Of a stretch of 64,000 nt of DNA, positions 40,296 through 49,778 are shown piece after piece. The stretch is taken from positions 2,046,001 to 2,110,000 of the forward strand of contig NZ_BLKW01000004.1 in NCBI RefSeq assembly GCF_010723305.1, written 5' to 3'. The notes under the pieces were generated by a model that did not search any database, was not told the DNA's origin, and was given only the letters and a program-made list of their open reading frames with translations. Origin of the DNA: Mycobacterium botniense (lineage in GTDB: Bacteria > Actinomycetota > Actinomycetes > Mycobacteriales > Mycobacteriaceae). The position numbers and the translations under genes are program-made. Each line of letters begins with the position of its first letter. Positions within the stretch are counted from its first letter, which is position 1.

Positions 40296-40355
40296 GTGCG
40301 CCGGTGATCCTTTGCGCTGTCGTGTTTTCACAAAGACAGCAAAGGAGGCGGACCG

Positions 40356-41762
40356 ATGGTCGGCGACGACGAGGCGAAGGTGCGGGCCGAGAGAGCCCGA
40401 GCGATCGGATTGTTTCGATACCAGTTGATCCGGGAGGCCGCCGATGCGGCGCATTCGGCCAAGGAGCGCGGAAAGATGGTGCGTGAGTTGGCTTCGCGCG
40501 AGCACACCGATCCCTTCGGGCGGCGGGTGCGCATCAGCCGCCAAAGCATCGACCGCTGGATACGGGCCTGGCGTGGCGGCGGGTTCGACGCATTGGTGCC
40601 CAACCCGCGTCAATGCACCCCGCGTACCCCGGCCGAAGTGCTTGAGTTGGCGGTGGCGCTGTGGCGGGAAAATCCGGATCGCACCGCCGCGGCGATCCAA
40701 CGGATCCTGCGGACCCAGCTGGGCTGGGCGCCCGACGAGCGCACCCTGCAACGCAACTTCCACCGGCTCGGCCTCATCAGCGCGGCGGCCGGGGGGTCGG
40801 CACCGGTGTTCGGCCGCTTCGAGGCCGAGCATCCCAACGACTTGTGGACCGGGGATGCATTGCACGGCATACGCATTCAAACCCGCAAGACCTATTTGTT
40901 TGCGTTTTTAGATGATCATTCCCGACTGCTGCCCGGCTATCGGTGGGGTCACGCCGAGGACACGGTGCGGTTGGCCGCCGCGCTGCGACCGGCACTGTCT
41001 TCTCGTGGTGTCCCCAAGGCGATCTATGTGGATCGGGGCTCGGCCTTCGTCGATGCATGGTTGTTGCGGGCCTGCGCGAAACTCGGTGTTCGCCTCGTTC
41101 ATTCCGCACCATATCGACCCGAAGGACGGGGAAAAATCGAGCGCCTGTTTAGGACCGTGCGCGATCAGTTCCTCGTCGAAATCACCGGCGAACCCGACGT
41201 CGTCGGCCGCCACTACGTGACTGACCTGGCCGAGCTGAATCGGCACTTCGCAGCCTGGGTCGAAACCGTCTACCACAGGCAGGTCCATTCCGAAACCGGG
41301 CAGACCCCGTTGGACCGCTGGTGCGCCGGCGACCCGGTCGCGCTGCCCGCACCCGAGACGCTCGCCGAGGCGTTTTTGTGGGAGGAACACCGTCGCGTGA
41401 CCAAGACCGCAACCGTTTCTCTGCACGGCAACAGCTACGAGGTCGACGCCTCCCTGGTGGGACGCAAAGTGGAGCTGGTGTTCGACCCGTTCGACTTGAC
41501 CCGCATCGAGGTCCGCCTGACCGGCGTGCCGATGGGGCTGGCGATCCCGCACCACATCGGGCGCCATTCGCACCCCAAGGCCAAACCCGAAACTCCCACC
41601 GCACCACCCAAACCCAGCGGCATCGACTACGCACAGTTGATCGAGACCGCCCATGCCGCCGAACTGGCCCGCGGCGTCAACTATGCCGCGCTTACCACCG
41701 CTACCGGACAGATCCCCGGCCAGCTTGACCTGCTTACCGGCAAGGAGGCGCAAACCCGATGA
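40356..41762 (+). CDS. DDE transposase, Mu/IS481-like
   Basis: 468 residues; AAAGGAGGCGGACCG just before ATG. An N-terminal HTH/winged-helix (RISRQSIDRWIRAWRGGGFD; TAAAIQRILRTQLGWAPDER) precedes the rve integrase core: DLWTGDALHGIRIQTRKTYL (D), AIYVDRGSAFVDAWLLRACA (D), YRPEGRGKIERLFRTVRDQF (E). It ends in a Mu-type beta-barrel (ATVSLHGNSYEVDASLVGRK). Overlaps the ATPase by 4 nt (ATGA). Catalyses strand transfer of the element. It may be classed as IS481 or TniA-like; I cannot decide. Confidence 0.92.
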   Translation: MVGDDEAKVRAERARAIGLFRYQLIREAADAAHSAKERGKMVRELASREHTDPFGRRVRISRQSIDRWIRAWRGGGFDALVPNPRQCTPRTPAEVLELAVALWRENPDRTAAAIQRILRTQLGWAPDERTLQRNFHRLGLISAAAGGSAPVFGRFEAEHPNDLWTGDALHGIRIQTRKTYLFAFLDDHSRLLPGYRWGHAEDTVRLAAALRPALSSRGVPKAIYVDRGSAFVDAWLLRACAKLGVRLVHSAPYRPEGRGKIERLFRTVRDQFLVEITGEPDVVGRHYVTDLAELNRHFAAWVETVYHRQVHSETGQTPLDRWCAGDPVALPAPETLAEAFLWEEHRRVTKTATVSLHGNSYEVDASLVGRKVELVFDPFDLTRIEVRLTGVPMGLAIPHHIGRHSHPKAKPETPTAPPKPSGIDYAQLIETAHAAELARGVNYAALTTATGQIPGQLDLLTGKEAQTR

Positions 41763-42568
41763 TGGAACTGATCTCCTACTTCGGTTTTTCCCGGATGCCC
41801 TTCGGCCGCGACCTGGCCCCCGCCATGCTGCACCGCCATGCCGCCCACAACGAAGCGGTCGCCCGCATCGGCTGGTGCATCGCCGAACGCCGTATCGGCG
41901 TGATCACCGGAGGAGTTGGTGCTGGCAAGACCGTGGCCGTGCGTGCCGCGCTGGCCGGCTTGGACCGCAGCCGCCACAGCATCATCTACCTGCCCGACCC
42001 CACCGTCGGGGTACGCGGCATCCACCACCGCATCGTCGCCTCCCTCGGTGGCCAGCCCCTGACCCATCACGCCACCCTGGCTCCCCAGGCCGCCGACGCG
42101 CTGGCCGCCGAACACGCCGAGCGCGGCCGTACAGCCACCGTCGTAGTCGAGGAGGCCCACCTGTTGGGCCACGACGAATTGGAGGCCATCCGCCTGCTCA
42201 CCAACCATGATCTCGACTCGTCGAGCCCGTTTGCCTGTCTGCTCGTCGGCCAGCCCACCCTGCGGCGGCGGATGAAACTCGGCGTGCTGGCCGCGCTCGA
42301 CCAGCGCATCGGGCTGCGTTACGCGATGCCACCCATGACCGACAAGGAGACCGCCAGCTACCTGCGCCACCACCTGGCGCTGGCCGGACGCGACGACACC
42401 CTGTTCTCCGACGACGCAGTCGCCCTAATCCATCAGACCAGCCGCGGTTACCCCCGCGCCGTCAACAACCTCGCCCTGCAAGCTCTCGTCGCCGCGTTTG
42501 GCACCAACAAAGCCATCGTCGACGAATCCTCCACCCGCGCGGCCATCGCCGAAGTCACGGCAGACTGA
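41759..42568 (+). CDS. AAA+ ATPase, ExeA/TniB-like transposition helper
   Basis: 269 residues. Walker A GVITGGVGAGKTVAVRAALA (GGVGAGKT), Walker B TATVVVEEAHLLG, sensor region SPFACLLVGQPTLRRRM, and arginine-finger-type QRIGLRYAMPPM. N-terminal YFGFSRMPFGRD is the ExeA family signature. In related transposons this ATPase chooses target DNA and activates the DDE enzyme. Coupled to the transposase by ATGA overlap. It is the last gene before the right end. Confidence 0.9.
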   Translation: MMELISYFGFSRMPFGRDLAPAMLHRHAAHNEAVARIGWCIAERRIGVITGGVGAGKTVAVRAALAGLDRSRHSIIYLPDPTVGVRGIHHRIVASLGGQPLTHHATLAPQAADALAAEHAERGRTATVVVEEAHLLGHDELEAIRLLTNHDLDSSSPFACLLVGQPTLRRRMKLGVLAALDQRIGLRYAMPPMTDKETASYLRHHLALAGRDDTLFSDDAVALIHQTSRGYPRAVNNLALQALVAAFGTNKAIVDESSTRAAIAEVTAD

Positions 42569-42596
42569 ACACCACCCCGACACCCCGAACAGCACC

Positions 42597-42625
42597 GACC
42601 CCGCCGGACACCAACCGGCGGGGTC
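42597..42625 (+). terminator. Hairpin after the transposon operon
   Basis: Perfect 11-bp stem GACCCCGCCGG/CCGGCGGGGTC with a 7-nt loop, 28 nt after the ATPase stop. No strong T run follows, so a U-poor mycobacterial-type terminator is likely. Confidence 0.65.
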
Positions 42626-42690
42626 ATTTCACGCCCACACATCCTCACCGTCAACGCCGCCATCATCCTCATCTTGAGCGCCGGTCAACA

Positions 42691-42697
42691 GCCTGGA
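42691..42697. repeat. Right target-site duplication of the transposon
   Basis: GCCTGGA, second copy of 39478-39484. The 14 nt after it (42698-42711) plus the 19 nt before the transposon (39466-39484) restore a 33-nt spacer. Confidence 0.85.
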
Positions 42698-42711
42698 TGG
42701 CTTTTTCGGTG

Positions 42712-45700
42712 GGATCACCCCCGCATTCGCGGGGAACACGGTCGGGGTAGGTGGTCAGCAGGTCGTCGACGAGGATCACCCCCGCATTCGCGGGGAACAC
42801 CGTTCCTGGCCCCACCTACGCCGATCGTGTCGCGGATCACCCCCGCATTCGCGGGGAACACGCGCAGCTGGACTGGGCGCCGGGTTGAGCTGGAGGATCA
42901 CCCCGCATTCGCGGGGAACACGTGAATGGTCAACGCCTGGGGGGGGGGATCATGGGGATCACCCCCGCATTCGCGGGGAACACGGTTGTTTTGTCGACGG
43001 CGCCCATCAGCTGGCGGGATCACCCCCGCATTCGCGGGGAACACGCCAGGGCAGCCGAGGCGTACTGTGAGCGAAGCGGATCACCCCCGCATTCGCGGGG
43101 AACACGGAGACTGTGCCAGTGGCCGCGCCCCGGTGCGGGGATCACCCCCGCATTCGCGGGGAACACGCGTTTGTTCCCTGGGCGGCGAAGTCGAGTCCGG
43201 GATCACCCCCGCATTCGCGGGGAACACCAGTGGCGTATCTGGCTGGGGGCCCAGGAGTCGGGATCACCCCCGCATTCGCGGGGAACACTGGAACCCCCCA
43301 ACGTCAACACGATCACCGTGGGATCACCCCCGCATTCGCGGGGAACACACTGGCGACCCCAACCCAGCCGACACCATTGGGGGATCACCCCCGCATTCGC
43401 GGGGAACACGACGTGTCAGCAGCTGAGGGAGGCTCACACTTCGGATCACCCCCGCATTCGCGGGGAACACCATCCCAGCCGAACAAGGCGGCAGCTCAGA
43501 CTAGGATCACCCCCGCATTCGCGGGGAACACGGGACCACCACGATCGGAGTCATGAGCATGTCCGGATCACCCCCGCATTCGCGGGGAACACATCGGAGC
43601 ACGTGGGTTGCAGGTTCCGGTGCTGGGATCACCCCCGCATTCGCGGGGAACACGCCCGCGAGTTCCCTGGAAACCAGGTGATGCGGGGATCACCCCCGCA
43701 TTCGCGGGGAACACGCAGAATCCACCCTCGCCATCAACGCCACACGCGGATCACCCCCGCATTCGCGGGGAACACGCGACCGCCATCATGTGAGCGATCA
43801 TCCACTCAGGATCACCCCCGCATTCGCGGGGAACACCCCGAGGTGCGACGCCAGCACCTCCTGGCTGATGGGATCACCCCCGCATTCGCGGGGAACACCC
43901 CCCAGTGGAGGTGGTTGTGACCGACACCAGGGGATCACCCCCGCATTCGCGGGGAACACATTCAAAGTCTGCTCAGCGACCTCGAGGGTGACGGATCACC
44001 CCCGCATTCGCGGGGAACACACCCGTGAGCCACACTGTGGCTGTCGTGGCCGTGGGATCACCCCCGCATTCGCGGGGAACACCAGGGTGGCGTAGACGTG
44101 GGGGGGGACCCCGTAGGATCACCCCCGCATTCGCGGGGAACACAGCAAGCAGGCACCCCTCGGCTATGGGGAGGGGGGATCACCCCCGCATTCGCGGGGA
44201 ACACCTCACGGCGTGGGACGCACCCCTGTTCACGGCGGGATCACCCCCGCATTCGCGGGGAACACGACTATTTCCGGCTCGGTGCTGGAGCTGGCGCGGG
44301 ATCACCCCCGCATTCGCGGGGAACACCATGTTTTGGGCCCACATCTCCATGTAGTGGGCGGATCACCCCCGCATTCGCGGGGAACACTCAACGATCATGC
44401 GACTCCTCCTGCCCGTCGGCGGATCACCCCCGCATTCGCGGGGAACACGGTGACGGGTGTGCGGCTACGGGCCAGACCGGAGGATCACCCCCGCATTCGC
44501 GGGGAACACACCCCGTATTGCCATGCCGCGGCGTCGATCGCGGGATCACCCCCGCATTCGCGGGGAACACACCCTCTGTCCCCTTTCCTCATCTCCTCAT
44601 CGGGGATCACCCCCGCATTCGCGGGGAACACACCAAGCTCGGTGAGCCGCAACACAATCCGGCGGGATCACCCCCGCATTCGCGGGGAACACGTCTGGGG
44701 AGGAGTTGATAAAATCCCGCTTTCGGGATCACCCCCGCATTCGCGGGGAACACGGGGGTTCCTACCCTGTGATCATCGCCCAGCTGGGATCACCCCCGCA
44801 TTCGCGGGGAACACGGGCTGTCGGTGGCGGCCGATATCGCCGACCCGGGATCACCCCCGCATTCGCGGGGAACACGCGTAATAGCCAGGTGCCAGCGTGT
44901 CACCGGCGGGATCACCCCCGCATTCGCGGGGAACACGACAACCTCGGCGTCACCGGCCCCTCAAGCACCGGATCACCCCCGCATTCGCGGGGAACACGTC
45001 CCCACAGGTGAGAAAGACTGGGGGTACGAGGGATCACCCCCGCATTCGCGGGGAACACTACGCGGCTACCAGCCTCACGGGGTTCAGCCCGGGATCACCC
45101 CCGCATTCGCGGGGAACACAAAGCCGCGAAAAACAGGATACCCAACCAGTCGGGATCACCCCCGCATTCGCGGGGAACACCGCAACCGCTAAGGGTCTTT
45201 TGCCACAGTAGTGGGATCACCCCCGCATTCGCGGGGAACACACCCGTGCTCATCCATGTGGCCTCCGAGGATCGGGATCACCCCCGCATTCGCGGGGAAC
45301 ACCCAGGACACGGCGGCGGCGATCCCCTCAGGTGGGGGATCACCCCCGCATTCGCGGGGAACACTTCATCACGATCGCAGTCGGCTCGAAGAAGTGGGGA
45401 TCACCCCCGCATTCGCGGGGAACACGTGTATGGGGACGCGGAAGACACGTTAGCGGTAGGATCACCCCCGCATTCGCGGGGAACACGGCTATCGCCCTGG
45501 CAGAAACACGGCGAGGCCGGGATCACCCCCGCATTCGCGGGGAACACTTCCCGCGTCAGGTGACGCTGCTGCGGTTGATCGGATCACCCCCGCATTCGCG
45601 GGGAACACTTCCCGCGTCAGGTGACGCTGCTGCGGTTGATCGGATCACCCCCGCATTCGCGGGGAACACTGGCCACTCCTCCACGAGGTGCGCGGCCGCG

Positions 45701-46941
45701 GCGGATCACCCCCGCATTCGCGGGGAACACAAAGCTGAGCTGACACAGCGCCACTGCAGTCTGGGATCACCCCCGCATTCGCGGGGAACACTTAAAACCC
45801 CAGGGTACGCCGACAGCCAGCTCAGGATCACCCCCGCATTCGCGGGGAACACCTGTTGGGATCGTCCACGACGCAACCTACAACGGGATCACCCCCGCAT
45901 TCGCGGGGAACACCACAATCTCCAGCGCGCTTCCACCTCACAACGAGGATCACCCCCGCATTCGCGGGGAACACGGTAAGGGGAACGGGAGGCAAGCTTC
46001 CGGCATAGGATCACCCCCGCATTCGCGGGGAACACGCGACGCACCCCCAGACGAGCCGGTATCTTTGGGGATCACCCCCGCATTCGCGGGGAACACCATG
46101 TGCTGTAGATCGGGCGGCTCATTGCTGAGGGATCACCCCCGCATTCGCGGGGAACACGCGTGGGGTTGTGTTTACGTGTCGCGTGGGGGAGGATCACCCC
46201 CGCATTCGCGGGGAACACACGACGGGGACTTCCCGGGGGAGTTCTCCGTGAGGATCACCCCCGCATTCGCGGGGAACACATCCGAGCCGCAGCCCGCGGT
46301 GATACGTATCTAGGATCACCCCCGCATTCGCGGGGAACACCCATTGCTGCATTTGAACTCCGACGTTGTGACGGGATCACCCCCGCATTCGCGGGGAACA
46401 CTGGCTCGCGGCGCTCAACAGCGCTGTCGGGTTGGGATCACCCCCGCATTCGCGGGGAACACGCCTCTTGTGAGAGTCGACGCGGCGGCCGATGAGGATC
46501 ACCCCCGCATTCGCGGGGAACACGAGGGGGGGGGGGTGGTTTTGCCGGATCACCCCCGCATTCGCGGGGAACACCACCGGGAGTACTACGCGGATTTCGC
46601 GATCGAGGGATCACCCCCGCATTCGCGGGGAACACTCCATCTTCACCGCGCCTGGCCGTGCTGGCTTCGGATCACCCCCGCATTCGCGGGGAACACACTC
46701 AACGTCTCCACACAGACGCCGCGACACCGGGATCACCCCCGCATTCGCGGGGAACACCACCTCCGCGAGGTACCGGCCGCGGTACGGTTCGGATCACCCC
46801 CGCATTCGCGGGGAACACGCACGAATACTACCCATCATGCAGCCGAATCCCTGGATCACCCCCGCATTCGCGGGGAACACGCTCGACCAGTTTCGCGAGC
46901 TTGTGTGCTACCAGGATCACCCCCGCATTCGCGGGGAACAC
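42712..46941 (-). CRISPR. CRISPR array, leader-proximal part (70 repeats, 69 spacers)
   Basis: Seventy copies of the 28-bp type I-E repeat, nearly all identical, period 61 bp with 33-nt spacers; a few are 32 or 34 nt. I checked the register along the whole array: the interval sum equals 69 x 61 minus 7, explained by one 60-bp, four 62-bp and one 51-bp interval. Exceptions: the repeat at 42895 has 27 nt (one C lost) and a 34-nt spacer; the spacer at 46524-46546 has 23 nt; spacers 45548-45580 and 45609-45641 are identical. The leader is on the right (cas2 side), so the newest spacers are near 46900. Continues across the transposon into 38889-39465. Confidence 0.98.
45548..45641. repeat. Duplicated CRISPR spacer
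   Basis: Two successive 33-nt spacers, both beginning TTCCCGCGTCAGG and ending GCGGTTGATC, are identical, separated by one repeat. Probably a repeat-spacer unit duplication by recombination. Confidence 0.95.
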
Positions 46942-47017
46942 GCTATCTGACCAGGCTTATTGCGCACATTACACCAGTATCTACATCGGTTTGGTTAAAT
47001 CCGACGATTGCTACACC
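46942..47017 (-). promoter_or_regulatory. CRISPR leader
   Basis: The 76 nt between the last repeat and the cas2 stop are AT-rich compared with the surroundings; on the minus strand they contain GGATTTAACCAAACC and GGTGTAATGTGCGC just before the first repeat. This position, next to cas2 and upstream of the array in its transcription direction, is where the leader and promoter belong. Short for a leader, so it may extend into the cas2 3' end. Confidence 0.65.
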
Positions 47018-47431
47018 TTATCGCTTTGGTTTGAACTTCCTCCTAGCCTGCCGGCGCTTCCAGACCCTCTCAGAATCGAAACCAGACGCTTGCATTGCGG
47101 GATCCACCGGTCGATTAGCAACGTCGCGCCTAGACCGGTGACTTAGAACGTAGTCCGGCATGGTCCGCCGCCGCATCAAGCAGACACCGTCGTGGTCAAT
47201 GGGTTCCCAATCATGGCCATGCACCTCGAACACGAGTCGCTGTTCGTTACGCGCCGTATACACCATCAACGCGCGGCCGTCGCAGAGGTACTCGATCACG
47301 CGTTGCCACATCAGCTCTCTCACCCGCGCGGAAATATGACCAATGAAAACACCCGGGCTGATCTCCAGGAGCCAACGAGTTAGGTGGCCGCGCAAGCCCG
47401 GTGGCACCGCAGTGAGAATAACGACGGTCAG
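47018..47431 (-). CDS. cas2: CRISPR-associated endoribonuclease Cas2, type I-E
   Basis: 137 residues if it starts at the CTG 47431 (LTVVILTAVPPGLRG), which overlaps the cas1 stop and restores the family N terminus (TVVxLTxxPPGLRG). From the first ordinary start, GTG 47407, the beta-1 strand is lost. Seen further: LTRWLLEISPGVFIGHISAR, VRELMW, RNEQRLVFEVHGHDWEPIDH, GVCLMRRR, and a basic tail (VWKRRQARRKFKPKR) as in actinobacterial Cas2e. Cas2 bridges two Cas1 dimers in spacer acquisition. Last gene of the cas operon, 76 nt from the array. Confidence 0.88.
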   Translation of the reverse strand: MTVVILTAVPPGLRGHLTRWLLEISPGVFIGHISARVRELMWQRVIEYLCDGRALMVYTARNEQRLVFEVHGHDWEPIDHDGVCLMRRRTMPDYVLSHRSRRDVANRPVDPAMQASGFDSERVWKRRQARRKFKPKR

Positions 47432-48375
47432 AAGTCAGCTCCGTATCCGTAGGACGTACCTGCAGGAACGGTTTCGTGCTCATCCCACAGTGAAAGAACG
47501 TCAAATTCCAGGTAATCCTCCGGGTCGGAATCCGTATCGCCCATTAGCAGTGCTTGAACGTCCGTGGCGCACCGCGCGAGGAGTTTGAGGTCGTACAGCC
47601 GGTCTCGCATTCGACGACGGGTCTCTGCTCCGATGTCGACGTCGACTTCAGCAGCGACATCGAACGCCACAGGAATACTGAGCTCAGCCTTGTATAAATC
47701 GGCGATGTCATAGACGAACGAGCGGTGATGGCCGGTATGGATAAATCCGAGCGCTGGCGAACAGCCGAGCGCAACAATGACCGAGTGAACAATCCCATAG
47801 AGTGCGGCGTTGGCGGCAGAGAGCGCTTGATTGATGGCGTCACCACCTTCCCAGTCTTCGACGTCGTATGTCCGACGCGCCCACTTCACGCCGGTCCGTC
47901 GCGAATGTTCCCGGTACACGCGGCGGATGCGCGCGCCCTCACGGCCGCGGAGTTGCTGCATGGTGAGGTGGGAAACGTCTTCGTCCGGAAAACGCATCTG
48001 GTACATCGATCGCGCAACCTGCAGACGGGAGCGCGTGTTCGACACTGCCGCGGCCTGCGCTTCCAACAATCGCGATGATCGCGCGAGCGATTGACCATGG
48101 GCGTAGTAACGCACGCCGCGCTCCCCGGTCCATACCACCGTCGACCCGCTATCCGACACAAGCACGATGGCTTGGTGGGTGATCGTCGTACCAGGTCCCA
48201 GCAGCAGCACCCCCACCGACGCCGCCGGCACGTGGACGGTCCCCCGCTCATCGGTGGCGGTAATTGCGTTGCTATCTCTATTCACGACACACCGCTCCAA
48301 ATACAGGAACGAGATCCGGTCCGATGCCCGGACAAGCTCTTTGGACTCGGTTGGCCGATATCCGATGGAGTTCAT
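47428..48375 (-). CDS. cas1: CRISPR-associated integrase Cas1, type I-E
   Basis: 315 residues. Metal-dependent integrase for new spacers. Catalytic positions are intact: E146 (RGREGARIRRVY), H213 (LGFIHTGHHRSFVYD), D223 and D226 (YDIADLYK), offset by 5 from E. coli Cas1 E141/H208/D218/D221. The N-terminal beta domain reads RISFLYLERCVVNRDSNAIT. ATG 48375 overlaps the cas6e stop (ATGA); the frame is open upstream to 48750 but that is cas6e shadow. Acquisition genes look functional. Confidence 0.97.
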   Translation of the reverse strand: MNSIGYRPTESKELVRASDRISFLYLERCVVNRDSNAITATDERGTVHVPAASVGVLLLGPGTTITHQAIVLVSDSGSTVVWTGERGVRYYAHGQSLARSSRLLEAQAAAVSNTRSRLQVARSMYQMRFPDEDVSHLTMQQLRGREGARIRRVYREHSRRTGVKWARRTYDVEDWEGGDAINQALSAANAALYGIVHSVIVALGCSPALGFIHTGHHRSFVYDIADLYKAELSIPVAFDVAAEVDVDIGAETRRRMRDRLYDLKLLARCATDVQALLMGDTDSDPEDYLEFDVLSLWDEHETVPAGTSYGYGADF

Positions 48376-49049
48376 AGCCGACCGTGGAGCGGGCGAGCCA
48401 GGGTCAGCAGCCCACATCCGTAGGACTTGGCCCGCCCGATTCCGTGGGTTAACGCCCGGCGCAGAGCCTCCGGATCGGTGACCTCGAGATGACCCTCGAA
48501 AGTGGCCGTTGCGATCGTCACCTGTCCGCCTTTTCGATGGAAGCGGCGAATTGACCGGTCCACGACCGCAATATCGAAGTCCCCGCTGCCGGCATGGGTG
48601 CACGGGAGCAGCCGGAAGCCGGCATTCCGCGAGCGCTGGATGAGCCAGTGTTCTTGCTGCTTTACGGTGACATGTCCCAGGGGCTTGGTGTCTGACCACC
48701 CTGCGCGAAGGCCGGAGTGCACAGGGTTGGCGGTGAGTCGGAACTGCCACTGTTGGCCACTGCGCAGCGATTCTAGTAGCGGGTCATAGCAACGTGTTTC
48801 CCACGTTTCGGTGGTCGGCCAGCCCGCCTGCTCGATGATGTGGGTGAAGTCCGGTTTGTCCGGGCTGACCGTATAGAGCACAACTCGATGAGGATGGCGG
48901 ACATCCAGGCGCCATAACACCCGCCCATCGCCGGTAGGACGACCATCAGCGAACCCCGCCATCACCGCGGCGTGGAGAGCTTGCGGTGACGCCATCAGTA
49001 ACCGGGCGCCACGTCGACGGGCATTGATCACCATCTTGGTCAGGTACAT
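48372..49049 (-). CDS. cas6e: Cas6e (Cse3/CasE) crRNA endonuclease
   Basis: 225 residues, two ferredoxin-like domains. It cuts the repeat hairpin and stays bound to the crRNA. The N-terminal MYLTKMVINARRRGARLLMA then SPQALHAAVMAGF holds H26, the counterpart of the E. coli catalytic His20. Gly-rich C-terminal loop: THGIGRAKSYGCGLLTLARP, which is a family signature. Starts 3 nt after the cas5e stop and overlaps cas1 by 4 nt. Confidence 0.95.
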   Translation of the reverse strand: MYLTKMVINARRRGARLLMASPQALHAAVMAGFADGRPTGDGRVLWRLDVRHPHRVVLYTVSPDKPDFTHIIEQAGWPTTETWETRCYDPLLESLRSGQQWQFRLTANPVHSGLRAGWSDTKPLGHVTVKQQEHWLIQRSRNAGFRLLPCTHAGSGDFDIAVVDRSIRRFHRKGGQVTIATATFEGHLEVTDPEALRRALTHGIGRAKSYGCGLLTLARPLHGRL

Positions 49050-49052
49050 TTC

Positions 49053-49778
49053 TCAGCCCTCCAACGCAGACATCGGATCGTGATCCGGGCTTGGTGGATG
49101 GGTCCCGAGTGGGTTGGCGATTTCCACCAGGCCGCGCACGACCCTTCTCCAGGTATATTGTCGACGGTTAGGGTCGAAGCTCAGCGGCACATCGCGAATC
49201 AGCTCTGAGCTTTGGGATGTTTCCGAGGCATCATAGACGGTGGCCAGCCGAACAACCGTTGCTCGCTGCCGCTTTTGGTGGTGCGGATACGCCAACCAGC
49301 GTTGTGTAGCTAATGCACCTTCCACATCATCGTCGAAGACTCCCAACGCGATCGGCCACGATGGTGGGCACGAGCGGCGACCCAAGTAGAGCGGGAAGTA
49401 CGGACTTCGAACAGCGTCGTCGATACCGGCGACAAGTTCGTGCTCCCCTTCTAGTACGACGAGATAGACAGCATCCGACATGTAGTAGCGCTGGGAGAGC
49501 GGTAGGGGTTTCCACCGGATGCTGCCGTCACGCTCCTTCGTGGGCTGCCTCGCCGTCTGGAAATCTCGGACGAGCTGACCTGGTTGGTCGATCCGGACAC
49601 CGAACCGAAGGCCCAACAGCGCTTCCAGCGGGTCGGAGCGGCGGAAGCCTATCGCGGCCGCGACCAGGCCCAGCACTCCGCTCTTCGTGGGGGCGGTATC
49701 GGTGGCCCGGCGAACGAAACGGCTGCTTGAGCCCCAAGATTGGAGTGGGCCGGCGAGCCTCAGCGCGACCACGCTCAT
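49053..49778 (-). CDS. cas5e: Cas5e (CasD) Cascade subunit
   Basis: 241 residues. Caps the crRNA 5' handle in Cascade. Family signature at the start: VALRLAGPLQSWGSSSRFVR and RATDTAPTKSGVLGLVAAAI, with RRSDPLEAL and YYMSDAVYLVVLEG. The ATG overlaps the cas7e stop by 4 nt (ATGA). The tail from HPPSPDHDPMSALEG is variable. Confidence 0.95.
   Translation of the reverse strand: MSVVALRLAGPLQSWGSSSRFVRRATDTAPTKSGVLGLVAAAIGFRRSDPLEALLGLRFGVRIDQPGQLVRDFQTARQPTKERDGSIRWKPLPLSQRYYMSDAVYLVVLEGEHELVAGIDDAVRSPYFPLYLGRRSCPPSWPIALGVFDDDVEGALATQRWLAYPHHQKRQRATVVRLATVYDASETSQSSELIRDVPLSFDPNRRQYTWRRVVRGLVEIANPLGTHPPSPDHDPMSALEG

Larger units (their letters stand above)
39485..42690. mobile_element. Three-gene TGT...ACA transposon inserted in a CRISPR spacer
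   Basis: 3206 bp. Left end TGTTGGGAGGCACTCAGG and right end (read inward) TGTTGACCGGCGCTCAAG form imperfect terminal inverted repeats. A second, related motif lies inside each end: GTGAGCAG near 39530, and on the right two copies of a TGAGGATG motif at 42645-42675. It is flanked by GCCTGGA on both sides (39478-39484 and 42691-42697). Genes: a zinc-finger DUF6431 protein, a DDE transposase and an AAA+ ATPase. The general plan (DDE plus ATPase, 5'-TGT ends) recalls TniA/TniB, Tn7-like and IS21 elements, but no TniQ is present. Confidence 0.88.

Noticed and set aside
38889..46941. Two independent CRISPR loci
   Set aside because: The target duplication and the restored 33-nt spacer show one array split by a transposon.
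42674..47146. Many long open frames with repeated RIRGEH, PPHSRGT and TPAFAGNT motifs
   Set aside because: They are translations of the CRISPR repeat in three frames; the 61-nt period shifts the frame from unit to unit.
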